A stretch of 64,000 nucleotides of DNA, taken from Acridotheres tristis. Lineage: Eukaryota; Chordata; Aves; Passeriformes; Sturnidae. This document shows positions 48,201 through 59,300 of the stretch, in pieces. Location: the NCBI GenBank assembly GCA_037013685.1, contig CM072894.1, positions 2,234,841 to 2,298,840 of the forward strand, given 5' to 3'. The notes beneath the pieces were generated by a model. The model had not been told where the DNA came from and searched no databases. It saw only the letters and a list, made by a program, of their open reading frames with translations. The position numbers were made by a program, and so were the translations under genes. Each line of letters opens with the position of its first letter. Within the stretch, counting starts at the first letter, position 1.

Positions 48201-48503
48201 TGAATATAAGGGAGGCAAAAAAGCAAAAAGGGGGATCAAAAAGGGCGAGCAGGAGTATCCTTGACATTTTTGGCTGTTCTGGAGGTAGTGACACAAATGT
48301 TCGTGTCCTCATGTTTGAAATCATGACCTAATCCTGCACTGCTCCTGTTCCTGGTGTATCTTTGAAAAGTTCTGTCTCTGCCTTTGCTTTTCATAAGTGA
48401 TGACATTTGCTTAAAAATTCCCCTTGGGGGTCTACGTCAATTTTTCTTCTCTCCATTTTGTCTTTCTTTTTTTTTTTTTCCCCCTTCTTTCCTTCCATAA
48501 CAG
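45239..48503 (+). other. LRRFIP1: Intron 8 (3,265 bp)
   Basis: GTATGT...CATAACAG. It contains a short antisense CR1 fragment at 45,937-46,003. A pyrimidine-rich run (48,460-48,497) precedes the exon 9 acceptor. No other exon was recognised. Confidence 0.82.
45937..46003 (-). mobile_element. CR1-type LINE 3' end, short fragment
   Basis: TTACAGAATCCCAAATAGTTTGGGTTAGAAGGGCCCTTAAAGCCCATCTCATTCCACCCC is the antisense terminal part of a CR1 3' end; about 67 bp. Confidence 0.87.
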
Positions 48504-48560
48504 ACCAATGGTTATGAGGAAGACGTGTATGGATCATCTCAGAGCAGAAAATCTAGCAGG
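48504..48560 (+). CDS. LRRFIP1: LRRFIP1 cassette exon 9 (TNGYEEDVYGSS)
   Basis: Nineteen codons, TNGYEEDVYGSSQSRKSSR, acceptor ATAACAG after a long pyrimidine tract, donor AGG|GTTAGT, phase 0 at both ends. The NGY(E/D)(E/G)D-x-Y-G-S-x-S pattern is characteristic of LRRFIP variable exons. It carries tyrosines in acidic context (GYEEDVY) and an SRKSSR basic-serine cluster, both plausible phosphorylation sites. The donor has T at +3, hence weaker. Confidence 0.9.
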
Positions 48561-51306
48561 GTTAGTAGATGATTTCTATTGCTATAAAATTCTGTTACTC
48601 CATTTAATGGGATTAAAGTTAATTAGAAAATTCTTTTCGCTGGTGAAGCAGGTTTTTCCTGTCTTGCATGTTGTGGGTTTGGAGTTTGTCACACACTGGA
48701 GGTGCAGCAAGAAGATCTCTGGGAAATAAATCAAAAAATCAGGCCCTGAGTGGGGAGTCTCAGAAATTGATACAGAAAGATCTTGGAAGCCAGAACTGCT
48801 TTAACTTGTAAACAGAATTGGGTGAAAATTACATTGTGCCAGCACTGGCAGGGAGGATTTCCACGTGCTGGAAACAGAATGGGTGCTTTTCAACCTCTAC
48901 AAGGCGTTCATGAATGTCCTCATTTAGTCCATGCCTTGAGATTTGCACAGTTAAAATTGACTTTGCATTTTGAATTTTCCCCTAATGCACGTTGTTTATT
49001 TGAAGTTTGCTGAACTAAATGCCTTTGGTTTGTTTTTGTTTTGTTTTTTTTTTTCCTTTATAAACCGTACCCTAGGGTTTCTGGAAATGCCTGCAGAGCT
49101 GAAGAGCCAGTGCAAGTGTTCCCACTTAGCTACTTAACATTAATGGACTTTCATTTCCAGTCCGAAAAGGCTTAATTATTAACTCCATTGTGAGGATGCA
49201 GGTCACAATGTTCCCTCCTGTCCCAGCACAACAGGTGTTGTGTATCAATTACAGCAACTCTGGCCCTGCTTTGTTAAATATTGGGGATTGTGCAAATGAT
49301 TTAAAGGGGTTGTCCAAGCACAGCCTGGGGGCAGAGGGGGAACTCTTTGGGTTTTTTTTTTTCTCCCCTGTATTTTAACAAAGCCAGACAAAAGCTCAGA
49401 GCCTGTTGATCTTTGTGCTATCAAGGCTTCTAAAGAAAATTATTGGTATGCAGCCTAATCAGTGTTTAGGCCAAAAATAAACTCATTTTAAGCCTCTATT
49501 TAGCCAACTGTTTGAGCAATAACACGCTGAACACAGAGAGTTCAGGGGTTACTTTGTAGGCATGAAATGAAGCAGGAGCCTGGATAAACAGTGGGACCTG
49601 ATACTTCACATCCATTTAAAAATTGTTGCTGCCATATAATTTAGCTGGCGTGATGTGGATAAGAGACAATGAAATACTGTTACTTGAACTGCTAAGAAAA
49701 CAGCCTGTCCTGTTTCTTGCTGACCCATTTGATGAGTTCAAGGAGGTTCATTCTGTCCTACTGGTGATAAATGATGTTCTTACTCTTTACTGACATATTC
49801 CACTGCTCCCAGGACCACAAAATATCTGCAAAGAAGTTATCCAGGGAGAAGAGGCTGTTTGGTTTCCATTTAAATAATTTAAAGTCATCCTGGAATTAGC
49901 ATTTGCAGCATGGAGATTTAGTCTGAGTAGGGCTTAATTACAGCAACATCGTTAGTTCTTGTAGTTCCATTGCTGTTTGGATTAATCATTAATTAGGAGT
50001 GGGAGGAAAGTTTGGGGGTAACACAGAAGAGCTGAAACTTGAAACCAAATTGATGCCAGCCTGGCTGGCATTCACTTTTTGGGAATATTCTCCCCAAAAA
50101 GCCCAAGCTGAATCATAAAGATTGTCAAAGTGACAAGGAAAAAGGGAAAAGAGGAAAATTCTTCAGGACAGCAGGGAAACGATGAATGAACCTGCTGGCA
50201 ATGGCTGTTTGCAAAATAGGTGTCCAGTTTTAAGTGACAGAATGGAGTGATCTCCATGTGGACACTGCACTTGCAGTGTCACAAATTGATCCCTTAAATA
50301 TGATTAATGCCATGTGCTTAAATGGCTTAAATAGTGCAGATTGCAAACTCTAGGCAGGAGTGAAAGTAATTTCTTGAAGTTCAGTTCAGGTTTCCTTTCA
50401 GTAAAAATCTCATTTTACAGGCATTGTCTGGGGGCTTTTGGTTTGTGGTTGGTTGTTTCTTGGGTTAGGTTTTTTCTGAGGTTGGACAATGATTTGCCCT
50501 CAGCCTGTACCTGTGGGTATTGTGTTATATCTAAATGTCTGTTTGCTTGCAGTGAGACAGAAGAAAGCAAACAAATTTCTCTAATTTGTCTCAGATCTCC
50601 CTTCTTTGTGAGGAAATGAACACCTCCATGGACCACAGTGAAGCAAGGATGAGTTAGGGTTTGTGAGGAGCTGACTGCTGCAAACAGAGAACCTTGGCTG
50701 TTCGAGAACCCCAGGAGAAATGCTTGGAGAGGAAAGGTGTCAAGGAATGGGTGTAGAAGGAGAGCAGCAAAGGAGGTGAAGGCATGAGATCTTTGAGAAC
50801 AGCCATTCCTCACTAGTGGACCAAAAGTGCAGGGATGACTGGATGCAAGGCAGGAAGCAGGGAAAAAAGGTCTTTAATTTAAAGGAAGTGTTTAATGTAC
50901 ATAATCTCTCTTCTTAGAGAAGAGTTTTCTCCCCACTCAGTCCTGCCATATCTGGCAGTGGGTTGCTCACATTCCTTCTGGGCACAGGCAGCAGTTTTGG
51001 TCCCTGCCTTTGCTCTCCATCTCCCAGGATCTCCCCTTCTCCTGGGGGTGTACCTTACAGGACACAAACTCCTCAGGATCTCAGGAGGAAGCTGACCAGC
51101 TCTCTGACCAGTGCATTTTTCCAGTGCTTCAAAGCTCCCACAATTTTCATACAACCTCACAGCTTTAATGCAGTTCTCTCTTCTTTTTGCATCTGTGACT
51201 GCTTTGCAGTTCGTAATCACCTAATTTACTTTTTCCTTCCCATTTAAAGGAATAAAGAATGAAGCTGAGTTCTCAAGGAGTTGTTTTTTGCTTTTTTTTA
51301 ATGCAG
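48561..51306 (+). other. LRRFIP1: Intron 9 (2,746 bp)
   Basis: GTTAGT...AATGCAG. Contains poly-T runs near 49,037-49,055 and 49,349-49,362. No transposon or exon was recognised. Confidence 0.82.
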
Positions 51307-51387
51307 GCATCCTACTACTCTGACCTGAGTCTCCCCACCAGCAGCTATGCTTCCACATCTCAGCTTTCTTCCCAAAATGGAAATTGG
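51307..51387 (+). CDS. LRRFIP1: LRRFIP1 cassette exon 10 (ASYYSDLSLPTSSYAS), 3' end uncertain
   Basis: Twenty-seven codons in this model, from ASYYSDLSLPTSSYAS to SSQNGNW. The acceptor (TTTTTTTAATGCAG) is clear and the reading is Ser/Tyr-rich like the neighbouring exons. The donor is the weak point: the only in-frame site keeping phase 0 is TGG|GTCTGT at 51,388, which lacks the usual purine at +3. If unspliced, the frame stays open for a further 36 codons and stops at 51,496-51,498, which would give a truncated protein. The 5' part is confident, the 3' boundary is not. Confidence 0.7.
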
Positions 51388-52512
51388 GTCTGTTGCCTTC
51401 TGGCTTCACCTGGCCTGGATTTTGTTTGGATAATACAACCTCTTGTACTTAGGAATCAATGTGGACCAATTGTCGAGAGTCTCTGTGGCTCTTTTTAGTG
51501 AAACTTTAAAAAGCCCCAAACAAATCAGACCTTTTAAGATTGGAATGAGTAATGGAAAACTGTTTTCAAATGAGCACAATCAGTTTTCCTTTGCTGCTCC
51601 TCCCTTTCCTTGTCTGCCATTGGCCTTAATTGCTCTGGAAAGATAAGGGAAATCTTAATTACCTGAAGTTCTCTATTTGAAGCAGCATGTCAGTCTAGTG
51701 AGCTTGAGGCAATCCAGTCTGCACGACACGAAATTACAGAGAAGCAAATTCTCAGAGTGCTGGAAGATCATCAGTGAAGCTGGAGGTTGGATTGTCCCCT
51801 GTGTGTGGCAGAGCTCCAGCAGTGCTCCAGGTCCTGCCTGGGGTGTGGATGGAGCACTGGCAGCAGGACCTGGCCTCAAGCCCTGGGCTGGGGATCACTG
51901 CTGGAGCCTCTCTTGCACCCAGTTCTGCCAGACACAGCGAGTGCTCTGGGTTTGTTTAAGGGCATGGTTACTAACACTTGTTTCAGGCTGCTCTGATTGA
52001 AGCCTTTGTAACTTTTTTCCTGAATTAGTTGGGTTTTCTCTGTGTTTGTGACTAATAAGCCACACAGGAGATTATCTTAAAGCTGTGTGAAACACTTACA
52101 GTATGTATGTTGAAGCACTTTTTGTGTAGCTTTTTCTGGCTTTGGTTGAAGTGAAGAGAAACCCCCTTTCTGTCTCCTGTACACACTTGTGTGGGAGACA
52201 ATAACAGCTTAACAACCTAAAATTAGATTATGCTGTTTTGCTTTTACATGGTGTCGTGTCCTCCCTTCCTGTAGGAAATGCACGTGTCTGGTTGGTATTC
52301 TTAGTCTTTGGGAGCTGAGGTCTAATGCTTTCATGGGGTAGATGACTAATATTCTAATATTCTCTGTACTGCCTTTCCTTCTGTTGTCGTGTAGTGATCC
52401 TAATCTCTCACCAAGAGCGTTAATTCTGCTGTAGGCACCTTTTATTTATTTTTTTTTTTTTTTGTTTAAGTTACTCTGCCAAACCAAAAAGTGTTGTGCT
52501 TGTCTCCCTCAG
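51388..52512 (+). other. LRRFIP1: Intron 10 (1,125 bp)
   Basis: GTCTGT...CCCTCAG. Contains a poly-T run at about 52,448-52,463 upstream of the exon 11 acceptor. No transposon or exon was recognised. Confidence 0.65.
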
Positions 52513-52557
52513 CCCTCCCTGCTGTACAGCGATGCCCTGCCAGCCAGGAGTTACAGG
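52513..52557 (+). CDS. LRRFIP1: LRRFIP1 cassette exon 11
   Basis: Fifteen codons, PSLLYSDALPARSYR, acceptor TCTCCCTCAG, donor AGG|GTTTGT, phase 0 at both ends. The LLYSDALP segment resembles YYSDLSLP of exon 10, suggesting the two may share origin. The donor is weak at +3/+4, as expected of a regulated cassette. Support comes from splice sites, phase and composition rather than from a remembered homologue. Confidence 0.72.
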
Positions 52558-53416
52558 GTTTGTTGTGCTGATGCTCTGAGCACCCACACCAGAGCCACTC
52601 ACCCCCAGCCATGCACTTGTTGTCTGTCATTCTTCTTGGGTGCCTTTTTCTCACCCCCTGGTGTCCCATCCATCTGAATGCCACCTCTGTGTGTGTGTGT
52701 GATGCTGTTTGTGCACACCTGGATTTGCTGATCCTTCCTTTAATTCCTGTTGGGACTGTGCTCACAGGGTTGTGATGCTGCCACGGGTGTTGTGTCCATA
52801 TGGAGAGAGTTGTGTTCCTTCCTTGCTGTACTGCTGACAGAGAGGCAACATCAATTCTTGCTGGTTGCTTAACCACTAACAAAAATCTGTTCACAAATCT
52901 TTCTAGACAAATTCCTGCCTTCTTGTTCAAAATGAACTCCTCATAATTTTTTCTCAAAGGAAACTCAAAGGTAGAGTTTCCTTCTCCTCTTGTGTTTCCT
53001 GAGCCATATTTCTCAGGAATAATAAAATATACATTTTCCTCCTATTTTATTGATTTACTAAACCAGCTGGTAAGCGAAGCTCATCAGCTGGGAGTTTTTT
53101 TCCTCTCACTGCCAGCACCAGCAAAGAAGGTGAAACAGGTGGGCACAGTTGAAGAATTGATGTAGCAATTTGAGGACAGGCCAAGTGTTGAATTAAAGCT
53201 GCTTGAAGCCCTGGGAGAAGGGTCAGAAATGCATGGGGCGTGATGGCCTCGGGGCTGTGTCAGACCTTGCACGTTGGCTCTCCCCTTGCATGCTGCCTGT
53301 GGTTGCACACAGAAGATGTCCCTGTGCCTGTCCTTGCCCACCCTGCTCCTGCCACGTGTCCTGGGTGGGTTTGTGCCTGTGCTCACTCCTGTGCTGACTC
53401 TGTGTTTGAATTGTAG
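52558..53416 (+). other. LRRFIP1: Intron 11 (859 bp)
   Basis: GTTTGT...ATTGTAG. Nothing notable was recognised. Confidence 0.75.
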
Positions 53417-53482
53417 GCGTCTGTGTACGAGGAGAGCGTGTACAGCGGGAGCCGGCGCTATAGTGCCCCTAGTTCCCGTGCT
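53417..53482 (+). CDS. LRRFIP1: LRRFIP1 cassette exon 12 (ASVYEESVYSGSRRYSAPSS)
   Basis: Twenty-two codons, from ASVYEESVYSGSRRY to SAPSSRA, acceptor TTGTAG, donor GCT|GTAAGA, phase 0 at both ends. VYEESVYSGSRRYSA is a pattern I associate with the variable region of LRRFIP proteins. The exon is GC-rich (GAGAGCGTGTACAGCGGGAGCCGGCGC) against an AT-rich surround, which indicates selection on coding. It holds several tyrosines in acidic context. Confidence 0.93.
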
Positions 53483-56313
53483 GTAAGAGCTTTTCTGCTT
53501 TTCCCTGCTCTGTGCCTGTCCTCTGCCAGGCTGAGGAGCATTTCACATGGGCTCTGTGACATCCAGGGCCTGCTGCTCTAGGCAGCAGCAGTGGGAGCAC
53601 CATTCCCACCAGCTTCCATGAAGTAATGAGTTCCCATCGATGGGAACTGTGGGACAGGGAATCCAGTTCTGCCTTGCGCTTGGTTTGCAGATAAAACACC
53701 TTACATGAAGTCTTTTCCCTCCCTGAGACTTAATACTTCTTGTCAAAACTGAGAAAAATACAAGTTTAAAAAATAATCAGCCAAAAATTTAAAAATCAGG
53801 TTTAAAACCACGTAAGCAGTGTGAAGTAAATGATTTTTTGTGAATACATGACTCGCTTGGTTTTGTTTCTTGGATTTCTATTGAAATATATTTCATGTTC
53901 ATATATATGAGACAGCACTTCCAAAATGTGTTTTCTTGAGAGTGGAGGGCTCTGTCGTGGATGGAGAGCAACAATATAAGGAATGACCATATAAATTGTT
54001 TCCTTTCAAAAAGAGAAACTCCAGGACTCTGGTTGCAGATTAAAAGGCAGAAAATGCCTTCACCTCTTCTCTGTGGGTGTTTGGGCCAGCAGTCCATCTG
54101 CTGCTGTTGCATCCACCTAGGGGGAAAAAAAAAAAAAAACCAAACCAGCCAATCTCTTTAGATTTTTAAATCCTCCTCTGTGGGCCCACTGCTTATTCTG
54201 CCACTCCTCCCCTTCAGTGATGATGGCAAAACCCAACCAACCAAAAAACCCCCAGCAAAAACAAGTAACCACCATCTAAGGCCATAAGACTGAAAAGACA
54301 GAGCACTGCTGTTATGTTGCCTTTAAACATCACGTTTTTATTAGCTTGGAGGAGGAAAGACTCTCAAGAATGCTTCCTAAGCACTTGCTAGTCCTTCAAG
54401 GGCCGTGCCATCCTCTTGCCATCCCACTGATTCACAGCTGTGAGAAATAATTTACAGCAAACCTGTCAGCCCAAAACCTGTTTGCAAGTCTTTCACGGGC
54501 TGTCAATGGCATCAGCAGAGAACAGTGACTAAAACATGGGTGCTTTCCCCTCCCTCCATCCCCATCCCACCCTGAGCCACAGGTATTTGTGTGTAAGCCA
54601 GCATTTCCAGTTCCTGCTGCCTGGAGTAATGGGAGAGTTTGAACTGTGGTTGTTTTAATGCCTCTGAACCTTGCAGCACTTTTAATGTGGACAGGGAGTG
54701 TCACCTTGGGTGGCTGCTTCCAAAAAGTGTTTTTGGAACATCAGGTGAATGCAGGGGGTGAAGCTGAAAGTGGCCTTGCTTGGTCACAGCCACTTACTTC
54801 CATAGTCAGAATGTGCAGGGAGCAACTGTGGAATAAGTAGGGCCTGGAAACATGAATATGGGATTCAGCAGTAGTTAAAACTTTCCCTGTCATGTGTTTC
54901 AAATTTATTCTAAACCCTTCTTTTGTTAAACATAAAACACTGTGGTGACCACACAGAATCTGTATTTTTCCTTCAGTGCTTTTTGTCTTTAATTTAGGAG
55001 TTATTGTGTGATTGGCAATAGTTGTAAACAGTGTGCAGCAGAGTTTTATAGCATGTATTTTCACACCTCTGAAGTGAAGATCAAAGCCAGTGTAAGACAC
55101 AGAGTCCCAGAATGGTTGGGGTTGGAAGGGACATTAAAATCCACCGTGTTCCCACCCCCTACCCTGGGCAGGGTCACCTCCCACTATCCCAGCTTGCTCC
55201 AAGGCCCATCCAACGCTGAACATTGCAGGGGTGGGGCAGCCACAGCTCCCCTGGCCACTCCAGGTGCATCCAAGGACACTGCCCTGCCTGGGGGCTGTGC
55301 ACCTTGCACGGGATGTTTTGTGGTCAGTGGCTGCCCCTGTGCTTGTGCTCTGGCTGGGGTTATTTCCAGCTTACCCTCTCACTATTTATTAGTGCTGCAA
55401 GCTTAATTTGCAGGTGATGCTGTGCTGCTTTGTTCCTGTGACTAATGATGCTGGAGCAGCCCTGCAGTGGCTTGGTGAAGGCCTGGCTGTTTCTGTAAAG
55501 CTAAAGAGTCCAGGAATTCCTGTAGTGGCCAGGTGTCTTAATAAAAAAAAAAAATTGAAAAAACCCACAGCATCTCCAAAATATGATAATTCTTCAGATT
55601 TCTGTGTGTTTGTATCTAAGAAATCCCTGAAATAAACTCATTATTTCCAGAGTAAGTTCTAGTTCTTTTTCCTTGATGCTTTAAACTTTCACTTCCCTGC
55701 TCCATTTCCATTGCATTAGAACCTCTGGAAATAAAACAGCATAGACACGTTCTTTGTCCTTGTCAGCCACCAGCCAGCCCTGTCCTGCATCTTTGCTTAG
55801 ATGTTCCTTTTAAAAAAAGCTAAAAGACTTTCTTTGGCAGGAGATGGGGACTGCAGGTGCTGGAAAACCAGGAGAGAGACTCAGTCTCTGAGCTGGCCTC
55901 AGTTTTTACTTTAATCCCCACATAGATGGATGTGTCTTCTTTTGGCCTGCAGAGCATAAATTCATTTTATATGTGCACAATGTTGGGAACATGGGAAAGT
56001 GATTCATCAGAGAGCTCTTGGAAAGTAGTAGGATGGAGCCTTTTGTAGAGAAACTGAATTGTTTATTTGTCACTGGAACCTGAAGAGGCATAAATAAATG
56101 ATTGATATTTTAAGAATTGAATGAAAACTCTGCTTGTCTTAATTTTCAAAGTAACAATTCTCTGACTTTCATTGCTGTTCCTTTGTCCAGCTGCACGTAA
56201 CCACCTCTTGAACTAATTTCAGATGTGATGCTCTACATCCTCTCCTGCTTCCCTTCCCCATTCTGACACTTTTCTCTTTTCTCTGCCTGCTGTTCCTGGT
56301 TTTCCTGCTGCAG
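53483..56313 (+). other. LRRFIP1: Intron 12 (2,831 bp)
   Basis: GTAAGA...CTGCTGCAG. Contains a poly-A tract near 54,123-54,139, an A/C-rich low-complexity stretch near 54,230-54,270 and an antisense CR1 fragment at 55,098-55,262. Confidence 0.85.
55098..55262 (-). mobile_element. CR1-type LINE 3' end
   Basis: ACACAGAGTCCCAGAATGGTTGGGGTTGGAAGGGACATTAAAATCCACC, CACCCCCTACCCTGGGCAGGGTCACC, CCCACTATCCCAGCTTGCTCCAAGGCCCATCCAA, GGGGTGGGGCAGCCACAGCT. Antisense copy; the right edge is unclear. Confidence 0.92.
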
Positions 56314-56391
56314 CCTTCTGAGTACAGCTGCTACCTTGGTTCGGGATCTCGGGCATCCTCCAGAGCCAGCTCTGCTCGAGCCAGTCCAGTG
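56314..56391 (+). CDS. LRRFIP1: LRRFIP1 coding exon 13 (SGSRASSRASSARASPV)
   Basis: Twenty-six codons, beginning PSEYSCYLG and ending SGSRASSRASSARASPV, acceptor CCTGCTGCAG, donor GTG|GTGAGC, phase 0 at both ends. The repeated (S/A)SR-A-S pattern ending ASPV directly before EERPEKDF is a well-remembered feature of LRRFIP long isoforms. The run of RxxS sites is suitable for basophilic kinases and an SP site lies near the end. The longest internal exon after 2 and 10. Confidence 0.95.
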
Positions 56392-59300
56392 GTGAGCTCC
56401 TCTATTTCTCTTTGGCCCTCAACTCTTTCATTCCTCTCTTCTTCAAGGTTTTTTTTGGTACAGAAAAGTCACTGTCTTTCATGAGGCAGTTTGTTAAGTA
56501 TTAATTGGACCTTGTGGGCAGTGTTTAAGACAAAGAAACCACAGGAGAAATTGCAAAACTGCATTGATTTCTATGCAGATGCATGTTTTTACAACAGAAA
56601 GGACACTTTGGACTCTCGTGACAAGGCAATATTTGCTTTAAATGGAGAATAAAGCACAGCAAGGTTACTGTGGAAAAGACTGGGCTGTTGATGGAAGTGG
56701 GAGAGCAGGAAACCCCAAATCTTACTGCAGCATTCAAGCAGTTGAGTTTCTCTGCAGTGAGCAGTGTTTTGGTGCAAAGCTGCAGGGCTCTCCAGAGGTT
56801 GGATTTGAACATCTCTGTGGGACTGTAGAGTGCCAGGCACTGCATCTCCAGCATGGTGAGGTGCTAGAAGGATAAGGAGCACCCAACACAAGCTGTGCCT
56901 TGTCCTTCTCCTGCTTTTAGGGGGTTTCTGTCTTCAAATTTTTTTTATGCTTTCTCTCTGTGCCTGTTCCTCTCTGTAGCTGTTTCCAGCTCTGGTTATC
57001 TTTCTGATTTATTTTCAAGCATGCAGACAGCTGCTGAGTGCAGTAGGATGTCTTGTAGAGAGAGCTGCAATGTGCAGCTTACAGTAAACTAAAATATAAT
57101 AGCATTAATTTGCCACAGAGAGTGAGTTTTGTAGTCTGCCATTTGAAAACTGATACAACAGAGCTACGTGCTCGAAAGTTTTGAGCACATTCATTTTTAA
57201 AAATTATTCAAAAACAGAGATTTTCATCAGATAATACATGGCAGCCTGTGTGCTATAAATAAATCAATGTTTTAATTAGCCCCTGAACCTGAGTCCCTGA
57301 GCTATGAGTTCTTGCAGAATATAACTTACATTAGTAATACATCTTAAATGGCTTTGCAAAATGAATTTCAATTACCCCCCAAAGCAAAAATTAACCAGAA
57401 TAAACAGGGATTCCATTATAATTCTGTAAGGGTAATAAGAACTGGGTACCCACTGCAGTTGATTTCCATTAGGTGTTTTCTGTGTGCCAACTGAGTCATT
57501 CCTGTAAGTTGCTTACAGGAATCATGAGATGCTGGGAGGTGCAAGGGAGGGTTTTTTTATTTTAAATTCCCTGCTTACACTTTGGCCTCTTGGTATGCAA
57601 GTGGCTGGAGATGGTTTGCTGTGTCAGCACGAAGCTGAATCTGCTCTGCAGGGAGACAGCAGGCACTCGGTAAATGACCTTTTTTTTTGTAATTAGTGGT
57701 GTATTGCCTGGTGTGAAGAGCTTCCCTTCTCTCTGTCACCTTGAAGAAGAGCAGAGAGTTAATATCACAGTGAGCCCACCTGATCCTAAAAGTTCTTATT
57801 GCTACACGGGGTCAGTCCAGCAGCACCTTGTGATTATAATAGAATGATAATATTTTTTCTGTATTAAACGGACATTGCTTTCCTGTAGCTCAGAGTGAGG
57901 GATCACTTTTACTGACAGGCTTCAAAGTGTTCTGTTAGCGTTTTCAGTCAGGTACATGAGAGTGGAGAATGATTCCATGGAACTTTCTAAATTAAAGCAT
58001 ACAGCAGCTTGTCACTGCAGCTCTGAAATTGTTTTCTCAGAGTTTTGTTTCTCCCCCTTCTATCACTGTTCACTGAACAGTGAGCAAGAAGCAGCAGTAG
58101 TTTTCCTGCAGTGGTTTTCCTACTGTGCACAGCTTTGCTAGCTTGTGTTCTCATTTGTGTTACCATGTGGGTAATACAGTCAAAGGCAGGAAGATAGTTA
58201 AACACAATGTGTGAGTGTTTGTCTTTGTAGTTATTTTAAGAATTTGCTGTATCTGAATGAAGTTTGCTGTTTGTTTATTTTTCTTAAACATTTTTCATGT
58301 TATCCCCACTGGTAATATCTGCTGTCCTTGCAGTTACTGCAGATATGCAAATATGTTGTTTAATATTAAACCATCCTCACATAAAGTACAGATCTTAAAA
58401 CTACTGAGAGCAATCATCAGATATTTCTCTACAGATGGGCTGGAGCTCTCAGCATGGTTTGGCAGAGCTGGACTTTTAATATGAATTGCAGGAGTTTTGT
58501 CATTTTTCTTTTCTAAATTAAGAAACTACTAGTGAAAAGCAATTCTTTCTAAATCTGAAACAGGCTGAGGATGCAGCAGTATTTGTCTGAAGGCTCTCTA
58601 GGGCAAAGCAGGCAAAACAAGAGGAGAGGGCAGGTTTTGTTAGGCTGAGGTAATGGTGGCTAATCCTGGCTCTCTCCCTTCTTGTGGAGGCTCAGGCAGT
58701 AACACAGGCAGAGTTCAGGCTGAGCACACACAGAGTTGTGGAATATCCTGAGCTGGAAAGGAGCCACAGGGATCATTGATCCAACTCCTGCCCTGCACAG
58801 ACACCCCAAAAATCCCACCCTGAGCATCCTGGGAGCAGTGTCCAAATGCTCCTGGAGCTCTGGGGCTGTGCCCATTCCCTGGGGAGCCTGGGCAGTGCCC
58901 AGCACCCTCTGGGGGAAGAACCTTTCCTGATCTCCAGCCTGAGCCTGCCCTGACACAGCTCCAGCCATCCCTGGGTCCTGTCCCTGTCACAGAGAGCACC
59001 TGGGAGCTGCCCCAGGGGAGGAAGATGCTGAGCTCTGCCCTCAGTCTCTCCTCTGCTCCAGCTGAACAAACCAAGTGCCCTCAGCTGCTCCTTGTACAGC
59101 CCCTCCAGACCCTTCCCCATCTTCTGTCCCTCTTTTGGACACTCTCTAAAGCAGCTTTAGGTCTTTCTTATCTAAAACTGCCCCCAGCACTGGAGGTGAG
59201 GCCACCCCAGCCCAGAGCAGAGCAGGACAGTCCCCTCCCCAGCCTGACTGGGATGTCCCAGGACAGGGATGCCCCTCCTGGCTCCAGGGCATTGCTGGCT

